Positions 1 through 7,711 of a DNA stretch of 64,000 bases are shown piece by piece. The notes under the pieces were generated by a model. That model was not told the DNA's origin. It ran no database searches and saw only the letters and a program-made list of their open reading frames with translations. Source of the stretch: Streptomyces sp. AC558_RSS880 (GTDB lineage Bacteria > Actinomycetota > Actinomycetes > Streptomycetales > Streptomycetaceae); the NCBI RefSeq assembly GCF_019049255.1, contig NZ_JAGMUJ010000133.1, positions 1 through 64,000 of the forward strand. Direction: 5' to 3'. Numbering within the stretch: position 1 is the first letter of the stretch; each line of letters begins with the position of its first letter. Position numbers and translations under genes: made by a program.

Positions 1-131
1 GGGGAGGAGGACGCGGAGGGTACGGAGGGCGCGGGGCGGGGCGCCTGGCGGGCGGGGGGAGGGGCGGCGCAGGCGGCGAGGGCGGTGGCCAGCACGCATA
101 CGGCGGCTGCTCGACGTACGGGAGTGATCAC
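1..131 (-). CDS. Lipoprotein, N-terminal part only (cut by window edge)
   Basis: Partial gene running off the left edge. From a GTG at 131 the reverse strand reads a basic N-terminus (MITPVRRAAA), a short hydrophobic stretch and a lipobox-like LAAC, followed by a Pro/Ala/Ser-rich linker typical of the start of a secreted streptomycete lipoprotein. The mature domain lies outside the window, so no function can be given. No clear Shine-Dalgarno precedes the GTG, and the upstream A/T-rich patch (about 132-160) carries TATGAC/GTCATA half-sites and could be a promoter for a near-leaderless transcript. The start and the lipoprotein call rest only on the signal peptide. Confidence 0.6.
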   Translation of the reverse strand, partial: MITPVRRAAAVCVLATALAACAAPPPARQAPRPAPSVPSASSS

Positions 132-233
132 CGTATGACGATATGGTCATATTCATAGCATTCGTGTTGTTGTCTGTCCCGGCCGGTCTCCGCATCACCC
201 GGGTGGGTGGGCGCCCGCCCCTGCCGCACCGCC

Positions 234-1757
234 TCAGATGTCGCGCCGCTCCAGCGGTCGCGTCGCCGGGCCCTGGATGACCTTGCCGTCCGTGTCGAAG
301 CGGGACCCGTGACAGGGGCACTCCCAGGCGCGTTCGGCGGCGTTGAAGTCCACCAGGCAGCCCAGGTGGGTGCAGCGGGCGGAGACGGCGTGCAGGGTGC
401 CGTCGTCGTCGCGGTAGACCGCGAGCCGGCCGCCCGACGTGCGGACCACGGCCCCCTCGCCCGGCGGCAGTGCCTCGGCCGGCGGGGCCGGTCGCAGCCG
501 GTCGCCGACGAAGTGCCGCGCGACCTCGGCCTGGGTCCTGAGGAAGGACGGGGCCTCGCGCAGGGCCGAAGCCAGTCGGCGCGGGTCGTACAGCCCGCTC
601 CACGCGCACTCCCGGCCGGTGATCTGCGCGGTGAGCAGCAGGCCCGCCATCATGCCGCCGCTCATGCCCCAGCCGCCGAAGCCGGTGGCGACGTAGGTGT
701 GCCGGGCGCCCGGGTGCAGCGGGCCGACGAGCGGCACGGTGTCGGTGGGGTCGTTGTCCTGGGTGGCCCAGGAGTGGGTGAGCTCCACGTCGGGGAAGTG
801 CGTGCGGGCCCAGGCGGAGAGGCGGTCGAAGAGGGCGCGGGTGTCGCCCGTGCCCGGCGTGAAGTGCTCGCCGGTGATCACCAGGAGGCGGCGGGTGCCG
901 TCGTCGCCGTAGGGGGCCGTGCGGACCGAGCGGGTGTTCTCCTCGGGGGTGATGTACATGCCGTCCGGGTCCTGGCCGGCGGGGACGGGCCCGGCGACGA
1001 CCAGTTCGCGGCGCGGGGAGAGGCGGGTGAACAGCAGCGCCCGGTCGAAGACCGGGTAGTGGGTGGCGACCACGACGTCCCGGGCCGTCACCGTCGCCCC
1101 GGCCGCCGTCGACAGGCGGCACGGTGTGCCCTCCTCCAGGCCGAGGACGGTGGTGTCCTCGTGGATGCGTCCGCCGTGCGCGACGATGTCGTCCGCGAGG
1201 GCCAGCAGGTACTTGCGGGGGTGGAACTGCACCTGGTCCGTCACCTCGACGGCGCCCGCCACCGGGAACGGCAGACCCGTCTCCGTCACGAAGGAGGCCG
1301 GCAGGCCCGCCTCCCGCGCCGCCTCGGCCTCCGCGCGCAGCTCCTCCACCCGGTCCGCGTCACGGACGTAGGTGTACGCGCTGCGGCGCTCCCACTCGCA
1401 GTCGACGCCGAGCTCCTCCACGACCCGGGCGGTGTGCTCGATCGCCTCGGACTGCGAACGGGCGTACAGACGCGCGCCCTCGGTGCCCCGGGTGCGGCGC
1501 AGCTTGTCGTAGACCAGTGTGTGCAGGGCGGTGACCTTGGCCGTGGTGTGCCCGGTGACGCCGGCCGCGACCCGTCCGGCCTCCAGCACCGCGACGCTCT
1601 TCCCCGCCCGCGCCAGCTCCCGGGCCGTGCACAGGCCGGCGATGCCCGCGCCGATCACGGCCACGTCGACATCGAGGTCCCCGGTCAGTGCGGCGTGCCG
1701 GCCGCCCGGTGCGGTCTGGAGCCAGTACGAGCCGCCTGCCTGCTGCTTCTCCGTCAT
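234..1757 (-). CDS. FAD-dependent oxidoreductase with C-terminal Rieske domain
   Basis: About 507 residues. The N-terminal half is a DadA-type FAD oxidoreductase: a dinucleotide-binding GAGIAG lies near residues 36-41. The last 50 residues are a Rieske [2Fe-2S] domain with CTHLGC (about 462) and CPCHG (about 480), so both Cys-His ligand pairs are present. Such fusions oxidise an unknown amine or amino-acid-like substrate and pass electrons through the cluster; the substrate cannot be read from sequence. The ATG at 1757 is preferred over the longer open frame because the extension is low-complexity and overlaps the divergent regulator. It is divergent from the ArsR gene, 86 bp away, and could share its control region. 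Confidence 0.85.
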   Translation of the reverse strand: MTEKQQAGGSYWLQTAPGGRHAALTGDLDVDVAVIGAGIAGLCTARELARAGKSVAVLEAGRVAAGVTGHTTAKVTALHTLVYDKLRRTRGTEGARLYARSQSEAIEHTARVVEELGVDCEWERRSAYTYVRDADRVEELRAEAEAAREAGLPASFVTETGLPFPVAGAVEVTDQVQFHPRKYLLALADDIVAHGGRIHEDTTVLGLEEGTPCRLSTAAGATVTARDVVVATHYPVFDRALLFTRLSPRRELVVAGPVPAGQDPDGMYITPEENTRSVRTAPYGDDGTRRLLVITGEHFTPGTGDTRALFDRLSAWARTHFPDVELTHSWATQDNDPTDTVPLVGPLHPGARHTYVATGFGGWGMSGGMMAGLLLTAQITGRECAWSGLYDPRRLASALREAPSFLRTQAEVARHFVGDRLRPAPPAEALPPGEGAVVRTSGGRLAVYRDDDGTLHAVSARCTHLGCLVDFNAAERAWECPCHGSRFDTDGKVIQGPATRPLERRDI

Positions 1758-1834
1758 GCGGCGCCGAGTACCCCGGCGCCGCCGGTTCACCGTCCGGGCG
1801 GCCCTCTTGCACGGCGGCCGGCCCGGGACTAACG

Positions 1835-1852
1835 TACAACCAAATGGTTGTA
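1835..1852. promoter_or_regulatory. Palindromic operator over the start codon of the ArsR gene
   Basis: Perfect inverted repeat TACAACC-4-GGTTGTA. The ATG of the downstream ArsR-family gene (1844) is inside it. An ArsR protein bound here would block initiation of its own near-leaderless message and could also influence the divergent oxidoreductase. Autoregulation is inferred from position and symmetry. Confidence 0.55.
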
Positions 1853-2245
1853 GATGGGGTCGACGAGACCGACGAAACCGTGGACCGGCTGTTCCACGCC
1901 CTGGCCGACGCGACGCGGCGCGACATCCTCCGCCGCTGTGTCCGGGGTGAGCTGTCCGTGTCACGCCTGGCCGCGGCATACCCGATGAGCTTCGCCGCGG
2001 TGCAGAAACACGTCACGGTGCTGGAGCGGGCCGGTCTGGTCACCAAGGAGCGACGCGGACGGGAGCAGCTCGTGCGCACCGATCCCGATGCGGTGGGCCG
2101 GGCGCGGCAGGCCCTCGACGAACTGGAGTCGGCCTGGCGGGCGCGGGTGGACCGGATGTCCGGTCTGCTCACGGAGGACGTCGGGACCGGCGACTCCGGG
2201 GCCCCGGCCCACGACGAGAACACGACGGAAGGACCGGACAGATGA
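1844..2245 (+). CDS. ArsR-family winged-helix transcriptional regulator
   Basis: 133 residues. The pattern RLFHALADATRRDIL, then a recognition-helix region MSFAAVQKHVTVLERAGLV and a wing ERRGREQ, is the metal-independent ArsR/SmtB type that pairs with SRPBCC proteins. No Cys metal-binding site is visible. The stop overlaps the start of the SRPBCC gene by ATGA, so the two are translationally coupled. The chosen ATG lies in a palindrome with no ribosome binding site, suggesting a leaderless transcript; a later start cannot be excluded. It probably represses its own operon and responds to a small ligand or stress unknown. Confidence 0.85.
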   Translation: MVVDGVDETDETVDRLFHALADATRRDILRRCVRGELSVSRLAAAYPMSFAAVQKHVTVLERAGLVTKERRGREQLVRTDPDAVGRARQALDELESAWRARVDRMSGLLTEDVGTGDSGAPAHDENTTEGPDR

Positions 2246-2727
2246 CTGTCACCAGCGTGGACAAGGACCTCGACAAGCTGACGCTCACCCTCGTCGCCGA
2301 CTTCACCGCTCCCGTGGAGCGGGTGTGGCGGCTGTGGGCCGACCCGCGGCTGCTGGAGCGCTGGTGGGGCCCGCCGAGCTACCCGGCGACCTTCGAGGAG
2401 CACGACCTGACGCCCGGCGGCGGCGTGAAGTACTTCATGACCGGCCCGGAGGGCGAGAAGTACGGCGGCTGGTGGCGGGTCTCCTCGGTCACGCCGCCGA
2501 CCACCCTCGAGTTCACCGACGGCTTCTCCGACCAGGAGGGGAAGCCGAACCCCGAGATGCCGACCACCTCGGTACGGATGACGCTCACCGAGCACGGGGG
2601 CGGCACCCGGATGGAACTGCGGTCCGTCTTCGACACCCGGGAGCAGATGGAGCAGCTGGCCGAGATGGGCATGGTGGAGGGGATGAGCCAGGCCGTCGGC
2701 CAGATGGACGCGCTTCTGGCGGGCTGA
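2242..2727 (+). CDS. SRPBCC (AHSA1-like) domain protein
   Basis: 161 residues. The opening DFTAPVERVWRLWADP, the LERWWGPP segment and the GGWWRVSSV strand followed by a C-terminal helix match the START/Bet v1-like AHSA1 fold, which forms a hydrophobic cavity for small ligands. In ArsR-SRPBCC pairs the protein is thought to bind or sense a ligand, but the ligand is not known. It is cotranscribed with the ArsR gene through a 4-bp overlap and is followed by a strong bidirectional hairpin. Confidence 0.85.
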   Translation: MTVTSVDKDLDKLTLTLVADFTAPVERVWRLWADPRLLERWWGPPSYPATFEEHDLTPGGGVKYFMTGPEGEKYGGWWRVSSVTPPTTLEFTDGFSDQEGKPNPEMPTTSVRMTLTEHGGGTRMELRSVFDTREQMEQLAEMGMVEGMSQAVGQMDALLAG

Positions 2728-2737
2728 ACGCCGTGCC

Positions 2738-2769
2738 GGGACGGAGGGCGGCGCACCGCCCTCCGTCCC
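2738..2769. terminator. Bidirectional hairpin between SRPBCC and PhoX-like genes
   Basis: Perfect 13-bp stem (GGGACGGAGGGCG and its complement) with a 6-base loop, between the convergent ends of the SRPBCC gene and the PhoX-like gene. There is no T-run, as is usual for Streptomyces terminators. Confidence 0.7.
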
Positions 2770-2788
2770 GCTCGCCGTGCGGCTGCGG

Positions 2789-4183
2789 CTACCCGCGCCA
2801 GGGGCCCGTCACGGCGAACGTCGTACCGGGGTCGTAGCAGTTGACGTACATCGTGCGGCCGTCCGGGGAGAAGGTGACACCGGCGAACTCGCCCCACTCC
2901 GGGTCCTCGGGGGTGCCGACGTTCTGGCGGTTGCGGGCCATCGCGTAGACCTCGCCCCGGCGCGTGACGCCGTAGACGTGCTGGGCGCCTCCGCCGTCCT
3001 CGCACACCATCAGGCCGCCACCGGGCGCGAGGCAGATGTTGTCCGGTGACTCGCCGGGCAGCCGGACGTCGGTGTCCGGGCCGAAGACGATCACCAGGGT
3101 GAGGCGGCGCCGGTCCGGGTCGTAGCGCCAGATCTGGCCGTAGTGGTCGGCCGCCGAACCCTCGGCGCTGCGGGCGAAGGACGACACGAAGTAGACCGAG
3201 CGTCCGCCCCAGTAACAGCCCTCCAGCTTCTGCGCGTGGGTGATGCCCTTCGGGCCGAAGTCCTGGTGGCGGATGGGTGTTCCGGCGGCTCCCGGGTCCG
3301 GTACGTCCACCCACTCGATGCCGTCGAAGCGGGCACCGATGTCCTGGATCGAGGACAGGTCGGGCACCCCGGGCACCCGCATGGCCTGGAGCCGGCCGCC
3401 CGCGCGCAGCGAACCGGTGCCGCCCAGGGGTTTCTCCGGCAGGAAGCGGTAGAAGAGGCCGAAGGGCCGTTCGAAGGCGTCCTCGGTCTCGTAGACCACG
3501 CCCCGCTTCGGGTCCACGGCGACCGCCTCGTGCTGGAAGCGGCCCATCGCGGTCAGCGGTACGGCGCCCGTGCGGCGCGGGTCGGCGCCGTCGACCTCGA
3601 AGATGTAGCCGTGGTCCTTGGCGTAGCCGCCTGTGCCGGCCTTGTCCTCGGTCTCCTCGCAGGTCAGCCAGGTGTCCCAGGGGGTCGGTCCGCCCGCGCA
3701 GTTCACGGCCGTACCGGCGATCGCGACCCGTTCCGACAGCACCCGGCCGCGGTGGTCCAGGGTGAGTGCCGTACAGCCGCCCTTGCCCTCCGGGTCGTAG
3801 GTCAGGCCGTCGACCACCGGGACCGGGACCCTGCCGGTGGCGCGGTTCTCGTGGTTGCGGACCAGGTGGACGCGGCCGTGGCGGCCGGCGAAGGCGGCCA
3901 TGCCGTCGTGGTTGGAGGGGACCGGGCCCTCGCCGGAGCGCAGCGGGTCGCCCTCGCGGGAGAGGACCTCGTAGCGGAAGCCCTTCGGCAGGTCGAGCAG
4001 TCCGTCGGGGTCGGGGACCAGGGGGCCGTAACCGCTGTGGCCGAGGTTCCGGGCGGCGGCGGTGCCGGTGAAGAGTTCGGAGAGGGCGCCGGTGAAGGCG
4101 ATGCCGATGCCGAGGGCACCGGAACGGGCGAGCACCTGACGCCGTGTCGCGGGGGAACCGGTGGTGGACCCGGTTTCTGACAT
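2789..4183 (-). CDS. PhoX-like (DUF839) phosphatase, Tat-exported
   Basis: 464 residues. The N-terminus has a twin-arginine-like signal (RRQVL at about 14-18, then a hydrophobic stretch and a small-residue cleavage zone), so export is folded via Tat. The body has repeated features of the DUF839/PhoX beta-propeller, such as VRNHENR, TWLTCEET and GRFQHEAVAV, and a C-terminal DNICLAPGGGL. PhoX enzymes are calcium/iron-dependent phosphatases that release phosphate from organic esters outside the cell; whether this member is an active phosphatase is inferred. The ATG at 4183 has AGGAAGG upstream and replaces a longer open frame. It lies 90 bp after the SPFH gene. Confidence 0.85.
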   Translation of the reverse strand: MSETGSTTGSPATRRQVLARSGALGIGIAFTGALSELFTGTAAARNLGHSGYGPLVPDPDGLLDLPKGFRYEVLSREGDPLRSGEGPVPSNHDGMAAFAGRHGRVHLVRNHENRATGRVPVPVVDGLTYDPEGKGGCTALTLDHRGRVLSERVAIAGTAVNCAGGPTPWDTWLTCEETEDKAGTGGYAKDHGYIFEVDGADPRRTGAVPLTAMGRFQHEAVAVDPKRGVVYETEDAFERPFGLFYRFLPEKPLGGTGSLRAGGRLQAMRVPGVPDLSSIQDIGARFDGIEWVDVPDPGAAGTPIRHQDFGPKGITHAQKLEGCYWGGRSVYFVSSFARSAEGSAADHYGQIWRYDPDRRRLTLVIVFGPDTDVRLPGESPDNICLAPGGGLMVCEDGGGAQHVYGVTRRGEVYAMARNRQNVGTPEDPEWGEFAGVTFSPDGRTMYVNCYDPGTTFAVTGPWRG

Positions 4184-4273
4184 GGGGAAACCTTCCTGCT
4201 GGCGGACAGGAACTGTGACCCGGTCGTGTCTATCACCTGGTGCGGGTCCCGGGAACCACGCGCGTAGCACGTG

Positions 4274-5095
4274 TCACGGCCCGGGGCGGGGGCCGTCGGG
4301 CTCCGGGCGGGGTTCCGCCGGGTGGTCCGGCGCGGGTTGCTGGGCCCGTTCGAGGAAGCGGAGGAGTTCGACGGGGAAGGGCAGGACGAGGGTGGAGTTC
4401 TTCTCGGCGGCGACGGCCACGATGGTCTGCAGCAGGCGCAGTTGGAGGGCGGAGGGGGTCTCCGACATCTCCTGGGCGGCCTCGGCGAGTTTCCTGGACG
4501 CCTGGAGTTCGGCGTCGGCGTTGATGACGCGGGCCCGGCGTTCGCGGTCGGCCTCGGCCTGGCGGGCCATGGACCGCTTCATCGTGTCGGGCAGGGAGAC
4601 GTCCTTGATCTCGACGCGGTCGATCTGCACGCCCCAGCCGATGGCGGGGCTGTCGATCATCAGCTCCAGGCCCTGGTTCAGCTTCTCGCGGTTGGACAGC
4701 AGGTCGTCGAGGTCGCTCTTGCCGATGATCGACCGCAGCGAGGTCTGCGCCATCTGGGACACCGCGAACCGGTAGTCCTCGACGTTGATGATGGCCGCCG
4801 GCGCGTCGACGACCTTGAAGTAGACGACCGCGTCGACCCGTACGGTCACGTTGTCCCGGGTGATGCCCTCCTGGGCGGGGACCGGCATCGTGACGATCTG
4901 GAGGTTCACCTTGTGCAGGCGGTCCACGACGGGGACGACGAGGGTGAAGCCGGGCGGGCGCGCGGTGCCGTGCAGGCGGCCGAGGCGGAGGACGACGCCG
5001 CGCTCGTACTGCTTGACGACCCGGGCCGCCGCGAGGAGGTAGGCGGCTGCGGCTGCGGCGGTGCCGGCGGCTGCGGTGAGCAGTTCCTCGACCAT
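4274..5095 (-). CDS. SPFH-domain (stomatin/slipin-like) membrane protein
   Basis: 273 residues. One N-terminal membrane segment (about 5-25) leads directly into an SPFH domain: QYERGVVLRLGRL, NLQIVTMPVPAQEGITRDNV, SLRSIIGKSDLDDLL and WGVQIDRVEIKDVSLP are typical slipin motifs. A charged helical region (AEADRERRARVINADAELQ) follows and probably forms a coiled coil, then a Pro-rich tail. Slipins oligomerise at the membrane and organise lipid domains. GGGAGG lies ahead of the ATG at 5095. No NfeD partner gene is adjacent, unlike many bacterial slipins. It is separated from the SulP gene by a hairpin, so it probably has its own promoter. Confidence 0.9.
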   Translation of the reverse strand: MVEELLTAAAGTAAAAAAYLLAAARVVKQYERGVVLRLGRLHGTARPPGFTLVVPVVDRLHKVNLQIVTMPVPAQEGITRDNVTVRVDAVVYFKVVDAPAAIINVEDYRFAVSQMAQTSLRSIIGKSDLDDLLSNREKLNQGLELMIDSPAIGWGVQIDRVEIKDVSLPDTMKRSMARQAEADRERRARVINADAELQASRKLAEAAQEMSETPSALQLRLLQTIVAVAAEKNSTLVLPFPVELLRFLERAQQPAPDHPAEPRPEPDGPRPGP

Positions 5096-5208
5096 GGTGA
5101 CCTCCCGGTTCAGAGGTCTGCTGTGCTTGCTTTCGTCCGCTGCTGCAACGATATGCCCGGTGTTCGGTGCGGGGCCACGCCGGGTGGGCGGTGGGGGCGG
5201 GACGGGAA

Positions 5209-5247
5209 GGGGCGGCGGGGCCGCATGCCGACACGGCCCCGCGCCCC
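5209..5247 (-). terminator. Hairpin after the SulP gene
   Basis: Near-perfect G/C stem of about 14-15 bp (GGGGCGGCGGGGCCG with CGGCCCCGCGCCCC, one unpaired base) and a 10-base loop, just past the SulP stop codon on the minus strand. Confidence 0.55.
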
Positions 5248-5259
5248 TGGGAAGCGCCC

Positions 5260-6738
5260 CTAATGTGTCGCGACCGGTGTCTCCGTGAGTTTCACCGGGG
5301 CCGTGCCCGGTGTGCTGTGGCGTTCGGACCAGTTCTTCAGGGCCGTGTGACAGGCGTGGTCCAGGTGGTGGAGGCCGGTGAGGTCCAGTTCGACGGGACG
5401 GTCCTGGGGGAGGGACTCCAGGGTGTCCAGGATCTTCGGGAGGCGCAGGAAGGTCGCGTTGCCCGACAGGTACACCTGGAGGGGGCCCGCCCCCTTGTCT
5501 ATGACCTCCAGCTTCGCCTGCGAGGCCTCCCAGGCCGTCTTGGCGACCGACAGGGCCAGACCGATCAGCACGCCCTCGAACATGTTGACCACGACGATCG
5601 ACACGGCGGTGACCACCAGGATCAGCGCCTCGCCCCGGTGGCCCCGCCAGAGCGCGGCCACGGCCCGGAACGGGATCAGCTTCCAGCCGGCGTGGACCAG
5701 GATGCCGGCCAGCGCGGGCAGCGGAATCAGTGCCAGCGCGGACGGCAGCAGCGCGGCGAACAGCAGCAGCCACACGCCGTGCAGCACCCGGGACGCCTTG
5801 GTCCTGGCGCCCGCCCGGACGTTGGCCGAGCTGCGCACGATGACCGCGGTCATCGGCAGCGCGCCGAGGACCCCGCAGACCGCGTTGCCCGCGCCCTGCG
5901 CCATCAGCTCCTTGTTGTACTGGGTGCGCGGACCGTCGTGCAGCCGGTCCACCGCGGCGGCGCTGAACAGGCTCTCGGCGGAGGCGATCAGGGTGAAGGC
6001 GACGATCGTGCCGAGGATGCCGATCTCCAGCCCGCCGAAGGCGTCCGCGCCGGGCGGCTGGACGGCGTCGAGCAGGCCCTGCACCTCGACCGTCGCGACG
6101 GGCACGCCGAACGCGAGGGTGACCGCCGTCGCCAGCAGGACCGCCGCCAGCGCGCCCGGTACGGCGCCGGCGGGGCCCGGCATCCGGCGCCACAGCACCA
6201 TCACGGCGACGGTGCCCGCGCCGACCGCGAGCGAGGCGAGCGCCTCGGTGCTGCCGAGCGCGTCCGCGGCGGCCCCCGGCAGCCCGAGGATCTTGTCGAC
6301 GCCGGAGGCGGGCGCCGACAGCCCGGCGGCCGCGTAGAGCTGGCCCGCGATGAGCACGAGACCGATGCCGGCCAGCATGCCCTCGACCACCGAGAGGGAT
6401 ATGGCGCGGAACCAGCGTCCGAGCCGCAGCGCGCCCATGGCCAGCTGGAGCAGCCCGGTGGCCAGCACGATCACGCCGAGCGCGGGCAGCCCGTAGGTGT
6501 CGACGGCCTCGAAGACCAGCACGGTCAGCCCGGCGGCCGGACCGGACACCTGCAGGCTGCTGCCCGGCAGCAGACCGGTGACCAGCCCGCCCACGATGCC
6601 GGTGACCAGGCCGAGTTCGGCCGGGACACCGGAGGCGACGGCGACGCCCACGCAGAGCGGGAGCGCGACGAGGAACACGACGAGTGAGGCGGCGAAGTCC
6701 TGCCGCAGGTGGGGGAACCTGGACACGGCCGTGCTCAC
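5260..6738 (-). CDS. SulP-family anion transporter (probable bicarbonate uptake)
   Basis: 492 residues. It begins FPHLRQDFAASLVVFLVALP, followed by about 11-12 hydrophobic helices with SulP signatures (GIVGGLVTGLLPGSSLQVSG; GAGNAVCGVLGALPMTAV), and ends in a STAS domain (LDLTGLHHLDHACHTAL). SulP proteins carry sulfate, bicarbonate or similar anions. The GTG start overlaps the carbonic anhydrase stop (GTGA), so the two are translationally coupled. This pairing points to bicarbonate as the substrate, by analogy with BicA-type and SulP-carbonic anhydrase fusions. A longer in-frame extension exists but lies inside the carbonic anhydrase gene. Confidence 0.9.
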   Translation of the reverse strand: MSTAVSRFPHLRQDFAASLVVFLVALPLCVGVAVASGVPAELGLVTGIVGGLVTGLLPGSSLQVSGPAAGLTVLVFEAVDTYGLPALGVIVLATGLLQLAMGALRLGRWFRAISLSVVEGMLAGIGLVLIAGQLYAAAGLSAPASGVDKILGLPGAAADALGSTEALASLAVGAGTVAVMVLWRRMPGPAGAVPGALAAVLLATAVTLAFGVPVATVEVQGLLDAVQPPGADAFGGLEIGILGTIVAFTLIASAESLFSAAAVDRLHDGPRTQYNKELMAQGAGNAVCGVLGALPMTAVIVRSSANVRAGARTKASRVLHGVWLLLFAALLPSALALIPLPALAGILVHAGWKLIPFRAVAALWRGHRGEALILVVTAVSIVVVNMFEGVLIGLALSVAKTAWEASQAKLEVIDKGAGPLQVYLSGNATFLRLPKILDTLESLPQDRPVELDLTGLHHLDHACHTALKNWSERHSTPGTAPVKLTETPVATH

Positions 6739-7316
6739 AGCGCCTCGAAGGCGTCGGTGTCCGCGCGGTGTTCGCGTACGGCTCCGGTGTGCACCTCGTA
6801 GTACCAGCCGCGCAGCCGGAGCCGGCCCGAGGCCAGCCGCTGCTCGACGCACGGGTACGAGCGCAGCCGCAGCAACTGGGCCAGGACGTGGTGCTGGACC
6901 GCCTCCGCGCAGGCCGGGTCCGTCGCGTCGGCCGACGCCGGCTCGTCGGCGGCGTGCGCCAGCCAGTCGCGCACGGCGGGCACGGCGTCCAGGTCGTCGC
7001 CGCGCACCAGCGCGCCGATGGCCCCGCAGTGGGAGTGGCCGCAGACCACGATGTCCGTCACGCCGAGGACCCCCACCGCGTACTCGACGGTGGCCGCCTC
7101 GGCGGTGGGGCGCCCGGGGGCGTACGGCGGGACGATGTTGCCCGCGGTGCGCAGCTCGAAGAGCTCGCCGGGCCGGGCGCCCGTGATCAGGGCCGGTACG
7201 ACCCTGGAGTCGGAACAGGTGATGAACAGGACGTCGGGGGATTGACCCTCGGCGAGGCGGGCGAACTCCTCAGGGCGCTGTCCGAACGTGCGGGCGTTGT
7301 CGATGAGGGGCTGCAT
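6735..7316 (-). CDS. Beta-class carbonic anhydrase
   Basis: 193 residues. Both diagnostic motifs are present: CSDSR at 34-38 (zinc ligand C34, catalytic dyad D36/R38) and GHSHCG at 93-98 (zinc ligands H94 and C97). The enzyme interconverts CO2 and bicarbonate in the cytoplasm. The ATG at 7316 is preceded by AGGAGGAA. It is the first gene of a two-gene unit with the SulP transporter (4-bp overlap), implying supply or recycling of bicarbonate for carboxylations. The 395-bp upstream region must hold the promoter. Confidence 0.93.
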   Translation of the reverse strand: MQPLIDNARTFGQRPEEFARLAEGQSPDVLFITCSDSRVVPALITGARPGELFELRTAGNIVPPYAPGRPTAEAATVEYAVGVLGVTDIVVCGHSHCGAIGALVRGDDLDAVPAVRDWLAHAADEPASADATDPACAEAVQHHVLAQLLRLRSYPCVEQRLASGRLRLRGWYYEVHTGAVREHRADTDAFEAL

Positions 7317-7711
7317 CTGGTGATTCCTCCTGGCGCGCGTGGGGGCGCGTCGGACGGGCATGACAAAGGTCGGACGCCGCTGACCCATGGCCCTTGCCTC
7401 ACGAAATGTATACGCGGGTGTGAAGGGTGTGGGAAACGCGAAGAAGTGAAGCGCAGGTAAAGCGACGGCAAGGGACCGGGGTGGGGCCGCAGTCGCCGGA
7501 CCTCGGGACATGCGTGCTTCGCAAGGCGGTTCGCACCTCTTCCGCGCGCCAAGGCTTGGTCAACGGTTGGTCAAGAAACACATTAACCCTGCAAAGTCGT
7601 TTGCAGGGTTAACTCAATGTTTCGTGGCGAAGAGAGCCCGAAAAGAAAGGGTGGGTTGGCGCGAATACGCCTCTGATCGACGACGGGTCGATCAGGTGTC
7701 CGACGTGCGGT
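7317..7711. other. Intergenic region upstream of carbonic anhydrase, downstream of zapE
   Basis: No credible gene. It should hold the promoter of the carbonic anhydrase-SulP unit and the 3' end of the zapE message. It contains a near-perfect direct repeat (TTGGTCAA twice, 11 bp apart, about 7557-7575) and a strong 13-bp-arm palindrome at 7583-7612. Base composition is more A/T-rich than the coding flanks. Confidence 0.6.
7583..7612. repeat. Perfect 13-bp inverted repeat with 4-bp spacer
   Basis: TTAACCCTGCAAA, spacer GTCG, then the exact complement. It is half A/T, unlike G/C-rich streptomycete terminators. On the minus strand it lies about 100 bases after zapE and is followed by TGTGTTTCTT, so it could terminate that message. 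It could equally be an operator. Confidence 0.7.

Noticed and set aside
207..1832. Long plus-strand open frame of 541 codons
   Set aside because: It is the antisense shadow of the FAD/Rieske gene; repetitive Arg/Gly/Ala composition and no domain motif.
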